Origin: Nonomuraea rubra
GTDB lineage: Bacteria; Actinomycetota; Actinomycetes; Streptosporangiales; Streptosporangiaceae
DNA: 64,000 nucleotides
Assembly: GCF_014207985.1 (NCBI RefSeq)
Contig: NZ_JACHMI010000001.1
Location: forward strand, 6,927,001 to 6,991,000
Reading direction: 5' to 3'
Shown here: positions 23,990 through 31,708 of the stretch, in pieces
Layout of the letters: every line of letters begins with the position of its first letter
Numbering within the stretch: position 1 is the first letter of the stretch
Program-made: the position numbers and the translations under genes
The notes under the pieces: model-generated
What the model saw: only the letters and a program-made list of their open reading frames with translations
Told to the model about the DNA's origin: nothing
Database searches by the model: none

Positions 23990-24712
23990 GTGCCACGCGA
24001 GACGTTGACCAAGGACCAGATCGTCCGAACAGCCGTCGAACTGCTGGACAGCGAGGGCATCGAGGGCCTCAGCATGCGCCAGCTCGGCATCCGCCTGGAC
24101 TCCGCGGCGACGGCCGTCTACTGGCACGTCAAGAGCAAGGACAACCTCCTCGTCCTCGCCGCCGACGCGGTCTGGGAGGAGATCGAGCTACCGGACCTGG
24201 AGGAGGTCACCTGGCAGGCGGCGGCCACGGCCATGGCCAAGGGACTGTTCGCGATGATCCTCCGGCACCCCTGGCTCGTCCCCGCCATGAGCACCCACCT
24301 CCTGTACGGCCCCGGCAAGGCCCGCCACGACGACCACCTGCTCGCGGTCTACCAGGCGGCCGGCTTCACCGGACGTGACGTGGAGCAGGCCATGAAGACC
24401 GTCTTCACCTTCGTCCTGGGCACCGCCCTCGGCGTGGCCTCCGAAGCGGCATGGAGGGCGCGCCTGCGCCGTACGGGCGGCGACGAGCAGGAACAGATCC
24501 GCACCATGGTGGCGCAGGCGACCGAGATCGCGATGCGGTTCCCGCGGCTACGCGCCCACAGCGCGACTCAGGACCATGACGACACCGCTGCGGCCCCCGG
24601 CAACGAGCTGGAGTTCGGTCTACGCACGATCCTGAACGGCCTTCAGTCCGAGCTCGGCGCCGGCCGGGCGGACGGTCCCGCGCCGCCGGACGATGACCCT
24701 CTCCTCGGGTAG
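23990..24712 (+). CDS. TetR-family regulator (tetracycline-repressor-like C-terminus)
   Basis: 240 residues. The helix-turn-helix reads TKDQIVRTAVELLDSEGIEG and LSMRQLGIRLDSAATAVYWH, followed by VKSKDNLLVLAADAVWEEI. The C-terminal domain (about 75-220) is all-helical and of the TetR C-terminal type. The start is GTG at 23990, chosen because PRETLTKDQ is the normal family beginning and because a -10 element lies seven bases upstream. It is divergent from the membrane protein gene at 23325-23876, and the shared spacer holds three operators. The ligand is unknown. Confidence 0.9.
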   Translation: MPRETLTKDQIVRTAVELLDSEGIEGLSMRQLGIRLDSAATAVYWHVKSKDNLLVLAADAVWEEIELPDLEEVTWQAAATAMAKGLFAMILRHPWLVPAMSTHLLYGPGKARHDDHLLAVYQAAGFTGRDVEQAMKTVFTFVLGTALGVASEAAWRARLRRTGGDEQEQIRTMVAQATEIAMRFPRLRAHSATQDHDDTAAAPGNELEFGLRTILNGLQSELGAGRADGPAPPDDDPLLG

Positions 24713-24715
24713 CTG

Positions 24716-24840
24716 GTAGCGGCGGGTGCGATCCAGCCGAAGCCGGTCAGCAGCCCGCCGAGCACGAAGTTCATCGTGTGCAGCCAGGCGCGCTAGCCGG
24801 TGCCGAGCTGCGAATCGCCGACCAGGCTCAAGTTCAACGC
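24716..24840 (-). pseudogene. Remnant of DUF998 membrane protein
   Basis: A 41-codon stretch on the minus strand reads LSLVGDSQLGTG, then TAG, then RAWLHTMNFVLGGLLTGFGW. This matches the conserved LS..GD.G..Q..NF...GLL segment of DUF998 integral membrane proteins but is interrupted by a stop and lacks both ends. Only the relic remains between the TetR stop and the methyltransferase gene. Confidence 0.5.
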
Positions 24841-24874
24841 GATCCGCTGCTCCTATGGATGATGGCCACCGCGG

Positions 24875-25546
24875 TCAGTCGTCGCCGCAAGCAGGCCTGG
24901 CCACTCCGAGGACGTGCTCGAAGTGCAGGAAGGAGAACCGGTCGCAGCTCTCGATGACGAACCCTGCCTCACGGATGCCGGCCACGATGTCACGGGCGGG
25001 ATGGCAGCCTCCCGCGGCCCGCGACCAGACCGGCGTGACCAGGCATTCCGCCAGCGTCATGAGCGGCTTCGCCGACCGTTGATGCTCGTAGAAGCGCAAC
25101 TCGCCGCCCGGCGCCAGCACCCGCCGCACCTCGCTCAGCGCGTCCTGAACGCGGGCGGCGCAGCACAGCACCAGTGAGCACACGACGGCGTCGCACGAGC
25201 CGCCGGGAACGGGCAGGGCCCGCAGGTCGCCGTCCAGGATCTGGACCGGAGTGGCCAGGCGTCCGGCGATGCCCTTCGCCGCCGCTCGCAGGAACGGATC
25301 CGCCTCGACCAGGACGATCTCCTCGACCTCGGCCGGGTAGCAGCTGAGCTTCACCCCGTCGCCCGCCCCGATCTCCAGGACGCGCCCGCCCAGGCCGGCC
25401 AGGAGTCGCGCGCGCTGCGGGGTCGGGGCGGATCCGTTCCTGCGGTCGGTACGGACTCTGCGGGGGTGGTGGAACTGTTCCATGCCGCCGGTGAAGTGGC
25501 GCTCGGTATCCGGCGGATCCGCCAGATCGCCTGTGTGGACTGCCAT
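24875..25546 (-). CDS. Class I SAM-dependent methyltransferase
   Basis: 223 residues. Motif I is VLEIGAGDGVKLSCYP, followed by the acidic residue at the end of beta-2 (IVLVEADPFLRAAA), DGDLRALPVPGGSCDAVVCS and the post-motif RVLAPGGELRFYEHQRS, which fits the UbiE/Methyltransf_11 group of small-molecule methyltransferases. The start at 25546 has only a weak GTGAAG upstream; a later ATG (MEQFHHP, residue 22) is possible. It sits alone between remnants and the P450 operon. The substrate is unknown. Confidence 0.87.
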   Translation of the reverse strand: MAVHTGDLADPPDTERHFTGGMEQFHHPRRVRTDRRNGSAPTPQRARLLAGLGGRVLEIGAGDGVKLSCYPAEVEEIVLVEADPFLRAAAKGIAGRLATPVQILDGDLRALPVPGGSCDAVVCSLVLCCAARVQDALSEVRRVLAPGGELRFYEHQRSAKPLMTLAECLVTPVWSRAAGGCHPARDIVAGIREAGFVIESCDRFSFLHFEHVLGVARPACGDD

Positions 25547-25652
25547 GTCTTCACTATCGGGCCGCCCGGCTCAAAAGGGCGGCACCTCTACGCAATCCTG
25601 ACGGATTCGTCCGCAATTCAAACGCGTTGTTGAGACCGGCGGCATGCCATCG

Positions 25653-26813
25653 TCAGGGCTCCGGAGACGTGCGGACGGGCAGCCCGGTGAGCGCCCGCTT
25701 GAGCCCCGGCTGCCAGCCGACCTCACCGGCCAGGGTGAGCTCCGGGAAGCGATCGAGGAGGCTGGTGAGCGCGATCTGCGTCTCGGCGCGGGCCAGCGCG
25801 GCGCCCAGGCAGTAGTGGATGCCGTGCCCGAAGCCGAGGTGAGCGTTGTCGGGACGGTGCAGGTCGAGCAGGCCGGGCCGGTCGAAGCGGCGCGGGTCGC
25901 GGTTCGCCGCCGCGTACACGACCTGGACGGCCTCCCCCGCCGGAATGACGACGCCGCCGAGCTCCACCGGCTCCAGGGTGTAGCGCAGGACGGCGATCTC
26001 GGCGGGCCCGCTGTAGCGCAGCAGTTCCTCCACCGCCGCCGCGACGTCGCCGAGGCCGAGGGAGCGGGTGAGCAGCAGCCGGACACTCTGGCTGATGAGC
26101 CCGACGGTGGTCTCGTGCCCGGCGATCAGGATGCTGACGGACATCGAGATCAGCTCCTCGTCGCTGAGCCGGTCCCCGTCCTCCTCGCGCACCCGCACCA
26201 GCCCGGACAGCAGGTCTTCTCCCGGGGCGGCCCGCTTGGCGGCGATCAGGTCGCGCATGTAGCCGACCAGCCCTCTGGCCCCGGCGGCGAGCCGCTCCAG
26301 ATCTGGTGCGCCGAGATCGGCGGCCCAGCCGCGCCAGGTGTCACGGTCCTGTGCGGGGACGCCGAGCAGCTCGCAGATGACCTGGATGGGCAGCGGGTAG
26401 GCGTACCGCTCGATCAGGTCGAACTCCGCGGGCAGGCCGGACAGCAGCTCGTCGGCGATCTCCTGGATGCGCGGGCGCAGCCCCTCGATCCTGCGGGCGG
26501 TGAACTCGCGGGAGACGAGCCTGCGCAACCGGGTGTGGTCCGGCGGGTCATAGGCGCCGAGCGTGCGCATCAGGTACGGCACCACGTCCTCGGGCAGCCC
26601 GGCCGCCGCCGCCACGTCGATCTTGGCCTGCTTGGCGACGTCGCTGCTGAAGCGCGGATCGGTCAGCACCGTGACGCTCTCCGGATAGCCGGTGACGAGC
26701 CAGATGGGGGTGCCGTCCACATAGGTGCCGCGACTGACCGGGCCCTGCTCGGCCAGGTCGGCGAGGAAGGCGTCACGGTCGGCGGCGGTCAGCAGGCCGG
26801 CGATGTTGGTCAT
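25653..26813 (-). CDS. Cytochrome P450
   Basis: 386 residues. The I-helix motif is AGHETT, the K-helix EELLR and the heme loop FGHGIHYCLGA with the axial Cys at residue 335. DPPDHTRLRRLVSREFT is the conserved C-helix region. The ATG at 26813 is preceded by GGAG. It follows the glycosyltransferase gene in the same direction with 109 bp between them, occupied by a small open frame. A P450 with a macrolide-type glycosyltransferase suggests tailoring or detoxification of a natural product; no scaffold-building genes are nearby. No ferredoxin is encoded here. Confidence 0.93.
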   Translation of the reverse strand: MTNIAGLLTAADRDAFLADLAEQGPVSRGTYVDGTPIWLVTGYPESVTVLTDPRFSSDVAKQAKIDVAAAAGLPEDVVPYLMRTLGAYDPPDHTRLRRLVSREFTARRIEGLRPRIQEIADELLSGLPAEFDLIERYAYPLPIQVICELLGVPAQDRDTWRGWAADLGAPDLERLAAGARGLVGYMRDLIAAKRAAPGEDLLSGLVRVREEDGDRLSDEELISMSVSILIAGHETTVGLISQSVRLLLTRSLGLGDVAAAVEELLRYSGPAEIAVLRYTLEPVELGGVVIPAGEAVQVVYAAANRDPRRFDRPGLLDLHRPDNAHLGFGHGIHYCLGAALARAETQIALTSLLDRFPELTLAGEVGWQPGLKRALTGLPVRTSPEP

Positions 26814-26815
26814 GC

Positions 26816-26926
26816 TCACTCCGATGCGGGAAGGATGACGGCCGAGGGCCGTACGGGGGTGTGATGGACGAGACGCGGGCCCGGACAGCCGGGCCCGGCG
26901 GCCAGGGCACGTCCGGCGATGCTCAT
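26816..26926 (-). CDS. Possible 36-residue leader ORF between glycosyltransferase and P450
   Basis: An ATG at 26926 overlaps the glycosyltransferase TGA (ATGA) and the frame ends two bases before the P450 ATG. The product begins MSIAGRALAAGPGCPGPRLV and has no recognisable domain. It may serve only to carry ribosomes across the gap, or may be chance. Confidence is low. Confidence 0.25.
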   Translation of the reverse strand: MSIAGRALAAGPGCPGPRLVHHTPVRPSAVILPASE

Positions 26927-28176
26927 GACAGCGACTCCAGGATCGTGACGGCGCGGCGTGCTCCGTCCTCGGCCCGGATGAGGTGGCCCAGGCGTCCGGC
27001 GTTCTCCTCCAGGTCCAGGGCCTGGCCGATGGCTGCGGCGAGCCCTTCGGCGGTGAGCCGCCGCTGGGGCTGAGGCGGCGGCGCGACACCGGCCGCGTAC
27101 GTGCGGGCGGCCCAGAACGGCTGGTCGGCCACGAACGGGCAGACCACCTGCGGCCGGCCGGCGGCCAGCGCGGCGCCCGTGGTGCCGCTGCCGCCGTGGT
27201 GGACGATCGCGGCCATGCGCGGGAACAACCAGTCGTGCGGCGCCTGGTCCAGCACGAAGACGCCGTCCGGCAGGTCGTCCACCCGCAGGCCGCCCCACCC
27301 GGACGCCAGCACCGCCCGCACCCCCGCTCGCCGCACGGCCCCGGCCACCACCCGCCCCACCCGCGCGGGGTCGTTGCCCGCCATGCTGCCGAACCCGATG
27401 TACACCGGCCTGTCCCCTGCCGCCAGGAACGCCGCCAGCTCCGCCGAGGGCGTCCAGCCGGGCGGCGCGGGCAGGAACCAGAAGCCGGTGGTGTGCACCG
27501 AGCGCGGATAGTCGAGCCCGTCCGGCAGCACGTGCGTGCTGAAACCCTGCAGCACCGTGGCCGGGCCGCCGTCCGGGCGGCGCAGGAAGTCGTGCCGGCC
27601 GCGCCGCCGGGGCAGGCCCAGCCGTTCGGCGCGCAGCCGGTCGGCGATGCCGCCGAAGGAGCGCAGCATCAGCTTGATCGCCAGGTACGAAGCCCGGTTG
27701 AGCGCCTTCGGCAGCGGCACCGGCAGCATCGGGTTGCGGAAGGTGGCGGTCGGCACCCACACCGGTTGCAGCGCGGCGGGCACCGCGGGCACGCCGAGCC
27801 ATTCGGCGAAGTGGTGGGCGGGGATGCCCGGCGCGTGCACCACGAGATCCGCGCCCGCTTCCGCCACGCCTGCCATGTCGTCGAACACCTTCGCCAGGAG
27901 CGGCTTGCTGCGGCGCATCACCTCCAGTGCGACCTTCTTGCCGCGGAGCCCCCGGTAGTTGCTCTCGATCGCCTCACGGATCCCGGGGTCGTCGATGAGC
28001 TTGTTCGTCCCGTCGTCCACGGGTGCGAAGGTGATCCCGTGCGGCTCGGCCAGGGCGGCCATCGCCGCCGGAGCGGCCAGCACCGCCTCGTGCCCGGCCC
28101 GCCGCAGCGCGAGTGCCAGCCCGGCATACGGCTGCACGTCGCCGTGCGTGCCGTGGGTGAGGATGAGGACCTTCAT
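26923..28176 (-). CDS. Glycosyltransferase, GT1 family (UGT/MGT-type)
   Basis: 417 residues. The N-terminal domain opens with KVLILTHGTHGDVQPYAGLA, typical of natural-product glycosyltransferases acting on lipophilic acceptors. The C-terminal donor domain has VYIGFGSMAGNDPA and the nucleotide-sugar signature HDWLFPRMAAIVHHGGSGTT. The ATG at 28176 has AGGAGG five to six bases upstream and overlaps the stop of the broken TetR gene by four bases. It transfers a sugar from a nucleotide donor to an unknown acceptor, perhaps a macrolide, sterol or flavonoid-like molecule. It forms an operon with the downstream P450. Confidence 0.92.
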   Translation of the reverse strand: MKVLILTHGTHGDVQPYAGLALALRRAGHEAVLAAPAAMAALAEPHGITFAPVDDGTNKLIDDPGIREAIESNYRGLRGKKVALEVMRRSKPLLAKVFDDMAGVAEAGADLVVHAPGIPAHHFAEWLGVPAVPAALQPVWVPTATFRNPMLPVPLPKALNRASYLAIKLMLRSFGGIADRLRAERLGLPRRRGRHDFLRRPDGGPATVLQGFSTHVLPDGLDYPRSVHTTGFWFLPAPPGWTPSAELAAFLAAGDRPVYIGFGSMAGNDPARVGRVVAGAVRRAGVRAVLASGWGGLRVDDLPDGVFVLDQAPHDWLFPRMAAIVHHGGSGTTGAALAAGRPQVVCPFVADQPFWAARTYAAGVAPPPQPQRRLTAEGLAAAIGQALDLEENAGRLGHLIRAEDGARRAVTILESLS

Positions 28177-28403
28177 CGCCGCCTCCTGACCTCGTCCCAC
28201 GCCGCCAGGGCGCGATCGTCGGCGAACACGCCCCGGGTCGTCGCTCGGCCGCGCCCGCCCCTCCCGTATGCCCCAGCCCGAGTCGCGACCGCCCGCAGGC
28301 TGACCCGGCCCACACCCTCCGCGCCGAACAGCTCCAGGGCCGCGTTCCTGATCCGGGCACGCGCCGTGAGATCGGCATCCTCGCTTGACCGCATGCTCAG
28401 CAT
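28173..28403 (-). pseudogene. Truncated TetR-family regulator
   Basis: The frame from ATG 28403 gives 76 residues against about 190-200 for the family. It starts with a good TetR helix-turn-helix (ARARIRNAALELFGAEGVGR and VSLRAVATRAGA) but breaks off where GVSPGLVxxHF would follow, then continues with an Arg/Gly-rich stretch and a short helical end overlapping the glycosyltransferase ATG. The second half of the recognition helix and the ligand domain are missing. A typical TetR operator remains at 28405-28420. The operon may therefore have lost its repressor. Confidence 0.75.
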
Positions 28404-28404
28404 A

Positions 28405-28420
28405 CTAACCAAGTGGTCAG
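28405..28420. promoter_or_regulatory. TetR-type operator abutting the truncated regulator
   Basis: CTAACCAAGTGGTCAG is a 16-bp near-palindrome (CTAACCA / TGGTCAG with one mismatched pair) immediately before the start codon of the broken TetR gene. TNACC...GGTNA sites of this kind are common TetR operators. It would control the TetR-glycosyltransferase-P450 operon if an intact repressor existed. Confidence 0.6.
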
Positions 28421-28463
28421 CCGTTTGCTCCGCGTCCGGGACCACAACGCCTGATGCGGCACG

Positions 28464-28511
28464 CCATGCCGCTCCCCATGCCGCTCCCGATGCCGCTCCC
28501 CATGCCCGCCC
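28464..28511. repeat. 12-bp tandem repeat, four units
   Basis: CCATGCCGCTCC is repeated at 28464-28475, 28476-28487, 28488-28499 (one change) and 28500-28511 (diverged). It lies in the 28421-28614 spacer between the TetR operator and the reductase-family gene. No coding role is evident; it is probably a slippage-prone tract. Confidence 0.7.
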
Positions 28512-28614
28512 CTCCCCCCGCGCCATGCGCGCGATGTCGAAGGCGCGCGTCCGGCTCCGACCTTCTGGTGACGGCGCCGGACGGCGGCGCCCGCGCAAGG
28601 AAGGACGGCTCGCG

Positions 28615-29181
28615 ATGAGCAAAGTGATTCTGGACGTGTCGGTGTCCCTCGACGGCTTCACGGCGGGTCCCGACGTCCGCCCGGAAGAGCCGATGGGGGA
28701 CGGCGGCGAGCGGCTGCACGAGTGGATGGGCAACGCCTCGCCGGTCGACCAGGACATGCGGCGGCAGGTGGACGCGGCGGTCGGAGCCGTCGTCATCGGC
28801 CGGCACACGTTCGACCTCGGCCTGCGCCCGTGGGGCGGCACCCCGTGGCCCGGCGTGCCCAGCTTCGTGGTCACCCACCGCACCAGGGAGGACCTGCTCG
28901 GCGACAACGGCGGGACGTTCGCCTTCGACGGCCTGGAGGCCGCCGTCCGCCGCGCCAGGGAGGCCGCGGGCGACAAGCACGTCATCGTCATGGGCGCGGA
29001 CGTCGCCCGGCAACTGCTGCGGGCGGGCCTGCTCGACGAGATCTGGCTGCACATCGCGCCCGTGCTGCTGGGCGGCGGCACGCGCCTGTTCGACGGGGAG
29101 CAGGTGGAGCTCGTCCCGGTGGAGGCGGTCGCGGGTGGAGCGTTCGTGCCCCACGTGCGTTACCGCGTCCGCAACGCCTGA
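28615..29181 (+). CDS. Dihydrofolate reductase-family protein (RibD C-terminal type)
   Basis: 188 residues. The opening SKVILDVSVSLDGFTAGPDV and the later AVVIGRHTFDLG, VTHRT and HVIVMGADVARQLLRAGLLD are those of the RibD C-terminal/DHFR-like family, a NADPH-binding reductase fold. LHIAPVLLGGGTRLFDG is the conserved end. The ATG at 28615 has AAGGAAGGA upstream. Proteins of this kind are common single genes in actinomycetes. Their substrate is usually unknown, and this one is probably not the housekeeping dihydrofolate reductase. A terminator hairpin follows. Confidence 0.9.
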   Translation: MSKVILDVSVSLDGFTAGPDVRPEEPMGDGGERLHEWMGNASPVDQDMRRQVDAAVGAVVIGRHTFDLGLRPWGGTPWPGVPSFVVTHRTREDLLGDNGGTFAFDGLEAAVRRAREAAGDKHVIVMGADVARQLLRAGLLDEIWLHIAPVLLGGGTRLFDGEQVELVPVEAVAGGAFVPHVRYRVRNA

Positions 29182-29192
29182 CGCCGCGCCCG

Positions 29193-29221
29193 GGCGCCGC
29201 GCGCTCCTGTGCCGCGGCGCC
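29193..29221. terminator. Stem-loop after reductase-family gene
   Basis: GGCGCCGCG (29193-29201) pairs with CGCGGCGCC (29213-29221), a 9-bp GC stem with an 11-base loop, 11 bp after the stop and followed by TCTCTT. Confidence 0.65.
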
Positions 29222-29316
29222 TCTCTTGCCCGCGAGCGACGGACGATCGATACTGCCCATAACCGGGGGGAAAGCGCCAGGCATCAGCACCGTCCACCGA
29301 GCAGGGAGTGATCGCT

Positions 29317-30861
29317 GTGGCCGCTCCGCACCGCTACGTCCCCTCACGCCGCGACCTGCTGAGGTCCGGCATCTCGCTCGGCGCCGCCACGAGTGTCGGC
29401 GGCGCCGGCGCCGCCCACGCCTCGACCGCCTGGGAACCGCCGCGCGCCCAGGGCGAGCGCGGCATGGTGAACGTGCCGTTCGAGGGTTTCGAGAACGTCC
29501 GGGTCGGGCTCATCGGCCTCGGCAACCGGGGCGGGAGCCAGGACGTGCGCTGGGGCGCCGTCTCCACGGTCACCGCCGTGTGCGACATCCGTCCGGAACG
29601 GGTCAGCCGCACCATCGCCCGCATCATGCAGCAGGGCTTCCAGGACGTCGAGCCGGTCGGCTACTCCGCGGGCGAGCAGGACTTCCTCAAGCTCGTCCAG
29701 CGCGACGACATCGACCTGATCTACGTCGCCACCCCGTGGGAATGGCACTACCCGCAGGCCAGGGCGGCCATGGAGCACGGCAAGCACGTCGCGGTCGAGC
29801 TGCCGATCTCCCCGCACCTGGACGAGATCTGGAGCCTGGTGCGCACGTCCGAGCGGACCCGCAAGCACTGCATGCTCCTGGAGAACGTCAACTACTTCCG
29901 TCCCGAGCTGCAGATGTTCAACATGGTCCAGGCGGGGCTCTTCGGCGAGCTGCAGCACGGCTCCGGCGGCTACGTCCACGACCTGCGCTGGCCGTACCTG
30001 TTCGGCGGCGCCTACCACCCCGAGCACTGGCGGCGGCGCTGGCAGACCCGGATGAACGCCTTGCACTACCCGATGCACGGCCTGGGGCCCGTCTCGGCCG
30101 CCATGGGCATCAACCGCGGGGACCGCTTCGACGAGCTGGTCGCCGTGGCCTCCCTGCCCAAGGCGCTGGCCCTGTTCCGCGAGGAGGACCCGCGGGTGAC
30201 CCCGGATCACTCGTCCTGGCAGGACAGGCCGTACATCTCGGGCGACCGGCACACCTGCTTCGTCACCACCGCCCGCGGCCGGTTCATCCGGGTCGAGCAC
30301 GACGTGAACTCCCCCCACCCGTACACCAGGGAGACCACGCTCACCGGCACCCGGGGGTCGATCGAGCTCGACAACGCCCGGGTCTACCTCGAATCGCTCG
30401 GCCACGACGACCACACGTGGCGGACCGGCAACGCCTACACCGCCATCCGCCAGCAGTACGACCACTGGTTATGGCCGTTGCTGGAAAGGCTGGCCGACCA
30501 GTACGGCGGGCACGGCGGCGGCGATTTCGTGTCCATCTTCCGCCTCGTCCAGCTGATGCGGCTCGGGATGACGCCCGACATCGACGTCTACGACTCGGCG
30601 GCGTGGTGCTCGGTGATCCCGCTCAGCCACGAGTCGCTGAGGTCCGGCCACCTGCGCCCGGTCAAGGTGCCCGACTTCACCCGCGGCCACTGGAAGGAGG
30701 CCCGCCCCACCTTCGACCGCCCGCAACCGGAGGACCCGCAGCTCAGGGCCGGCTCGACCGCCCGTCGCCGCGCCACCGGGATCATCGAGCCGGGCAGCAG
30801 CGAAGCGAACGGGGACGCCGACCCCGCACCGGGCGCCCGCAGCGGCCAGGAAGGCGACTGA
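29317..30861 (+). CDS. Tat-exported Gfo/Idh/MocA family protein (GH109-like)
   Basis: 514 residues. A twin-arginine signal (PSRRDLLRSGISLGAATS) is followed by a Rossmann domain with VRVGLIGLGNRGGSQDV, DDIDLIYVATPWEWHYPQAR and HGKHVAVELPIS, the order typical of Gfo/Idh/MocA oxidoreductases. The second domain carries long substrate-binding segments (ENVNYFRPELQMFNMVQAGL and PMHGLGPVSAAMGINRGDRF). Exported members of this type include GH109 alpha-N-acetylgalactosaminidases that use NAD in hydrolysis, so either hydrolase or dehydrogenase activity is possible. The start GTG at 29317 has AGGGAG eight bases upstream; a GTG nine bases earlier lacks a ribosome site. The last ~35 residues are polar and disordered. 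Confidence 0.88.
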   Translation: MAAPHRYVPSRRDLLRSGISLGAATSVGGAGAAHASTAWEPPRAQGERGMVNVPFEGFENVRVGLIGLGNRGGSQDVRWGAVSTVTAVCDIRPERVSRTIARIMQQGFQDVEPVGYSAGEQDFLKLVQRDDIDLIYVATPWEWHYPQARAAMEHGKHVAVELPISPHLDEIWSLVRTSERTRKHCMLLENVNYFRPELQMFNMVQAGLFGELQHGSGGYVHDLRWPYLFGGAYHPEHWRRRWQTRMNALHYPMHGLGPVSAAMGINRGDRFDELVAVASLPKALALFREEDPRVTPDHSSWQDRPYISGDRHTCFVTTARGRFIRVEHDVNSPHPYTRETTLTGTRGSIELDNARVYLESLGHDDHTWRTGNAYTAIRQQYDHWLWPLLERLADQYGGHGGGDFVSIFRLVQLMRLGMTPDIDVYDSAAWCSVIPLSHESLRSGHLRPVKVPDFTRGHWKEARPTFDRPQPEDPQLRAGSTARRRATGIIEPGSSEANGDADPAPGARSGQEGD

Positions 30862-30995
30862 CCTGACCCGGACGGCCAGTGACCGCCGGCGCGGAAACGG
30901 GCGGCGCAGGTGAGTGGAGTACGCCTGCCGGAAAACGCATCCAGTGCAGGTCAAGCGGCAGGTGAGCACTCGTGGAGGGGGCCGCCGAGACGGTC

Positions 30996-31307
30996 TCACC
31001 GGCGTATGTTCAGGTCGATGATGGTGCGCAGCCGACGGCGTGCCTGATGGCGGCTTCGGCGGCGGTCCTCGCGCCGGATGAAGTACGCCTCCCGTCCCCC
31101 GCTGAGGCCACCGCAGTCGAACAGGAAGTGGGCGGTGGCCTGCCAGTAGCAGCCGCTCGTCCGGCGGTTCAACGACGCGCTGTCCATGGTGATCTCGTCC
31201 GGCAGCGTGCACGGCCCGTACCGGTGATCGTGCGCGGGGCGGCAGGTCACCATCGGCGCGTCGGCCATCCGCACCCACCAGGGCCGGGTCTTGTCGGTCT
31301 TGCTCAT
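30996..31307 (-). CDS. Small basic Cys/His-containing protein, unknown
   Basis: 103 residues, predicted cytoplasmic. CRPAHDHRYGPC and SGCYWQATAHFLFDCGG bring four Cys and several His together, which could bind a metal. The C-terminus is very basic (RREDRRRSRHQARRRLRTI), suggesting nucleic acid contact. The ATG at 31307 has AAAGGTGA six bases upstream. I do not recognise the family. It is a single gene, divergent from the secreted protein at 31709. Confidence 0.65.
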   Translation of the reverse strand: MSKTDKTRPWWVRMADAPMVTCRPAHDHRYGPCTLPDEITMDSASLNRRTSGCYWQATAHFLFDCGGLSGGREAYFIRREDRRRSRHQARRRLRTIIDLNIRR

Positions 31308-31708
31308 ACGGTCACCTTTCGGCTCCGTGACACCCCTGGCCGGGGCCGTCACTAGACCGGATGCACCGTGATCACCTCCGAGACTGCCGTGCGATGGGCA
31401 GGGACCGGGAGCGATGTCTGCCGCCCCGGCCCTGCCGCTGAACCTGATCGTCACGCTACCGCGCATATGGCTCACGACGCGCGCCCGGCCCGGAGAACAT
31501 CCCCCGCTGCACAAGATCGCCCCCACCAAGGCAGGGACGTCACCCCATGGTGGTGGCCACACGCATCTCCTCGCGCTCCGAACCCGAACCGGCGCTCTCA
31601 CGTCATACGAAGTGAGTCCGAATTGACCAGCCGGTGGGGAGATCCCGCTGGCTTCTTGGCTCACGGGCGGCACACACGGGCCGCCCATCAGGGGGATGGG
31701 GGAACAAG
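31308..31708. other. Divergent intergenic region, no gene seen
   Basis: About 400 bp between the divergent small basic protein and the secreted protein gene. Frames crossing it lack ribosome sites and family matches. It must contain the promoters of both genes, but no clear -35/-10 pair or operator stands out. Confidence 0.5.

Noticed and set aside
26983..28614. Long plus-strand open frame leading into the reductase-family gene
   Set aside because: Only the part from 28615 is coding. The rest is antisense to the glycosyltransferase and lacks any family features.
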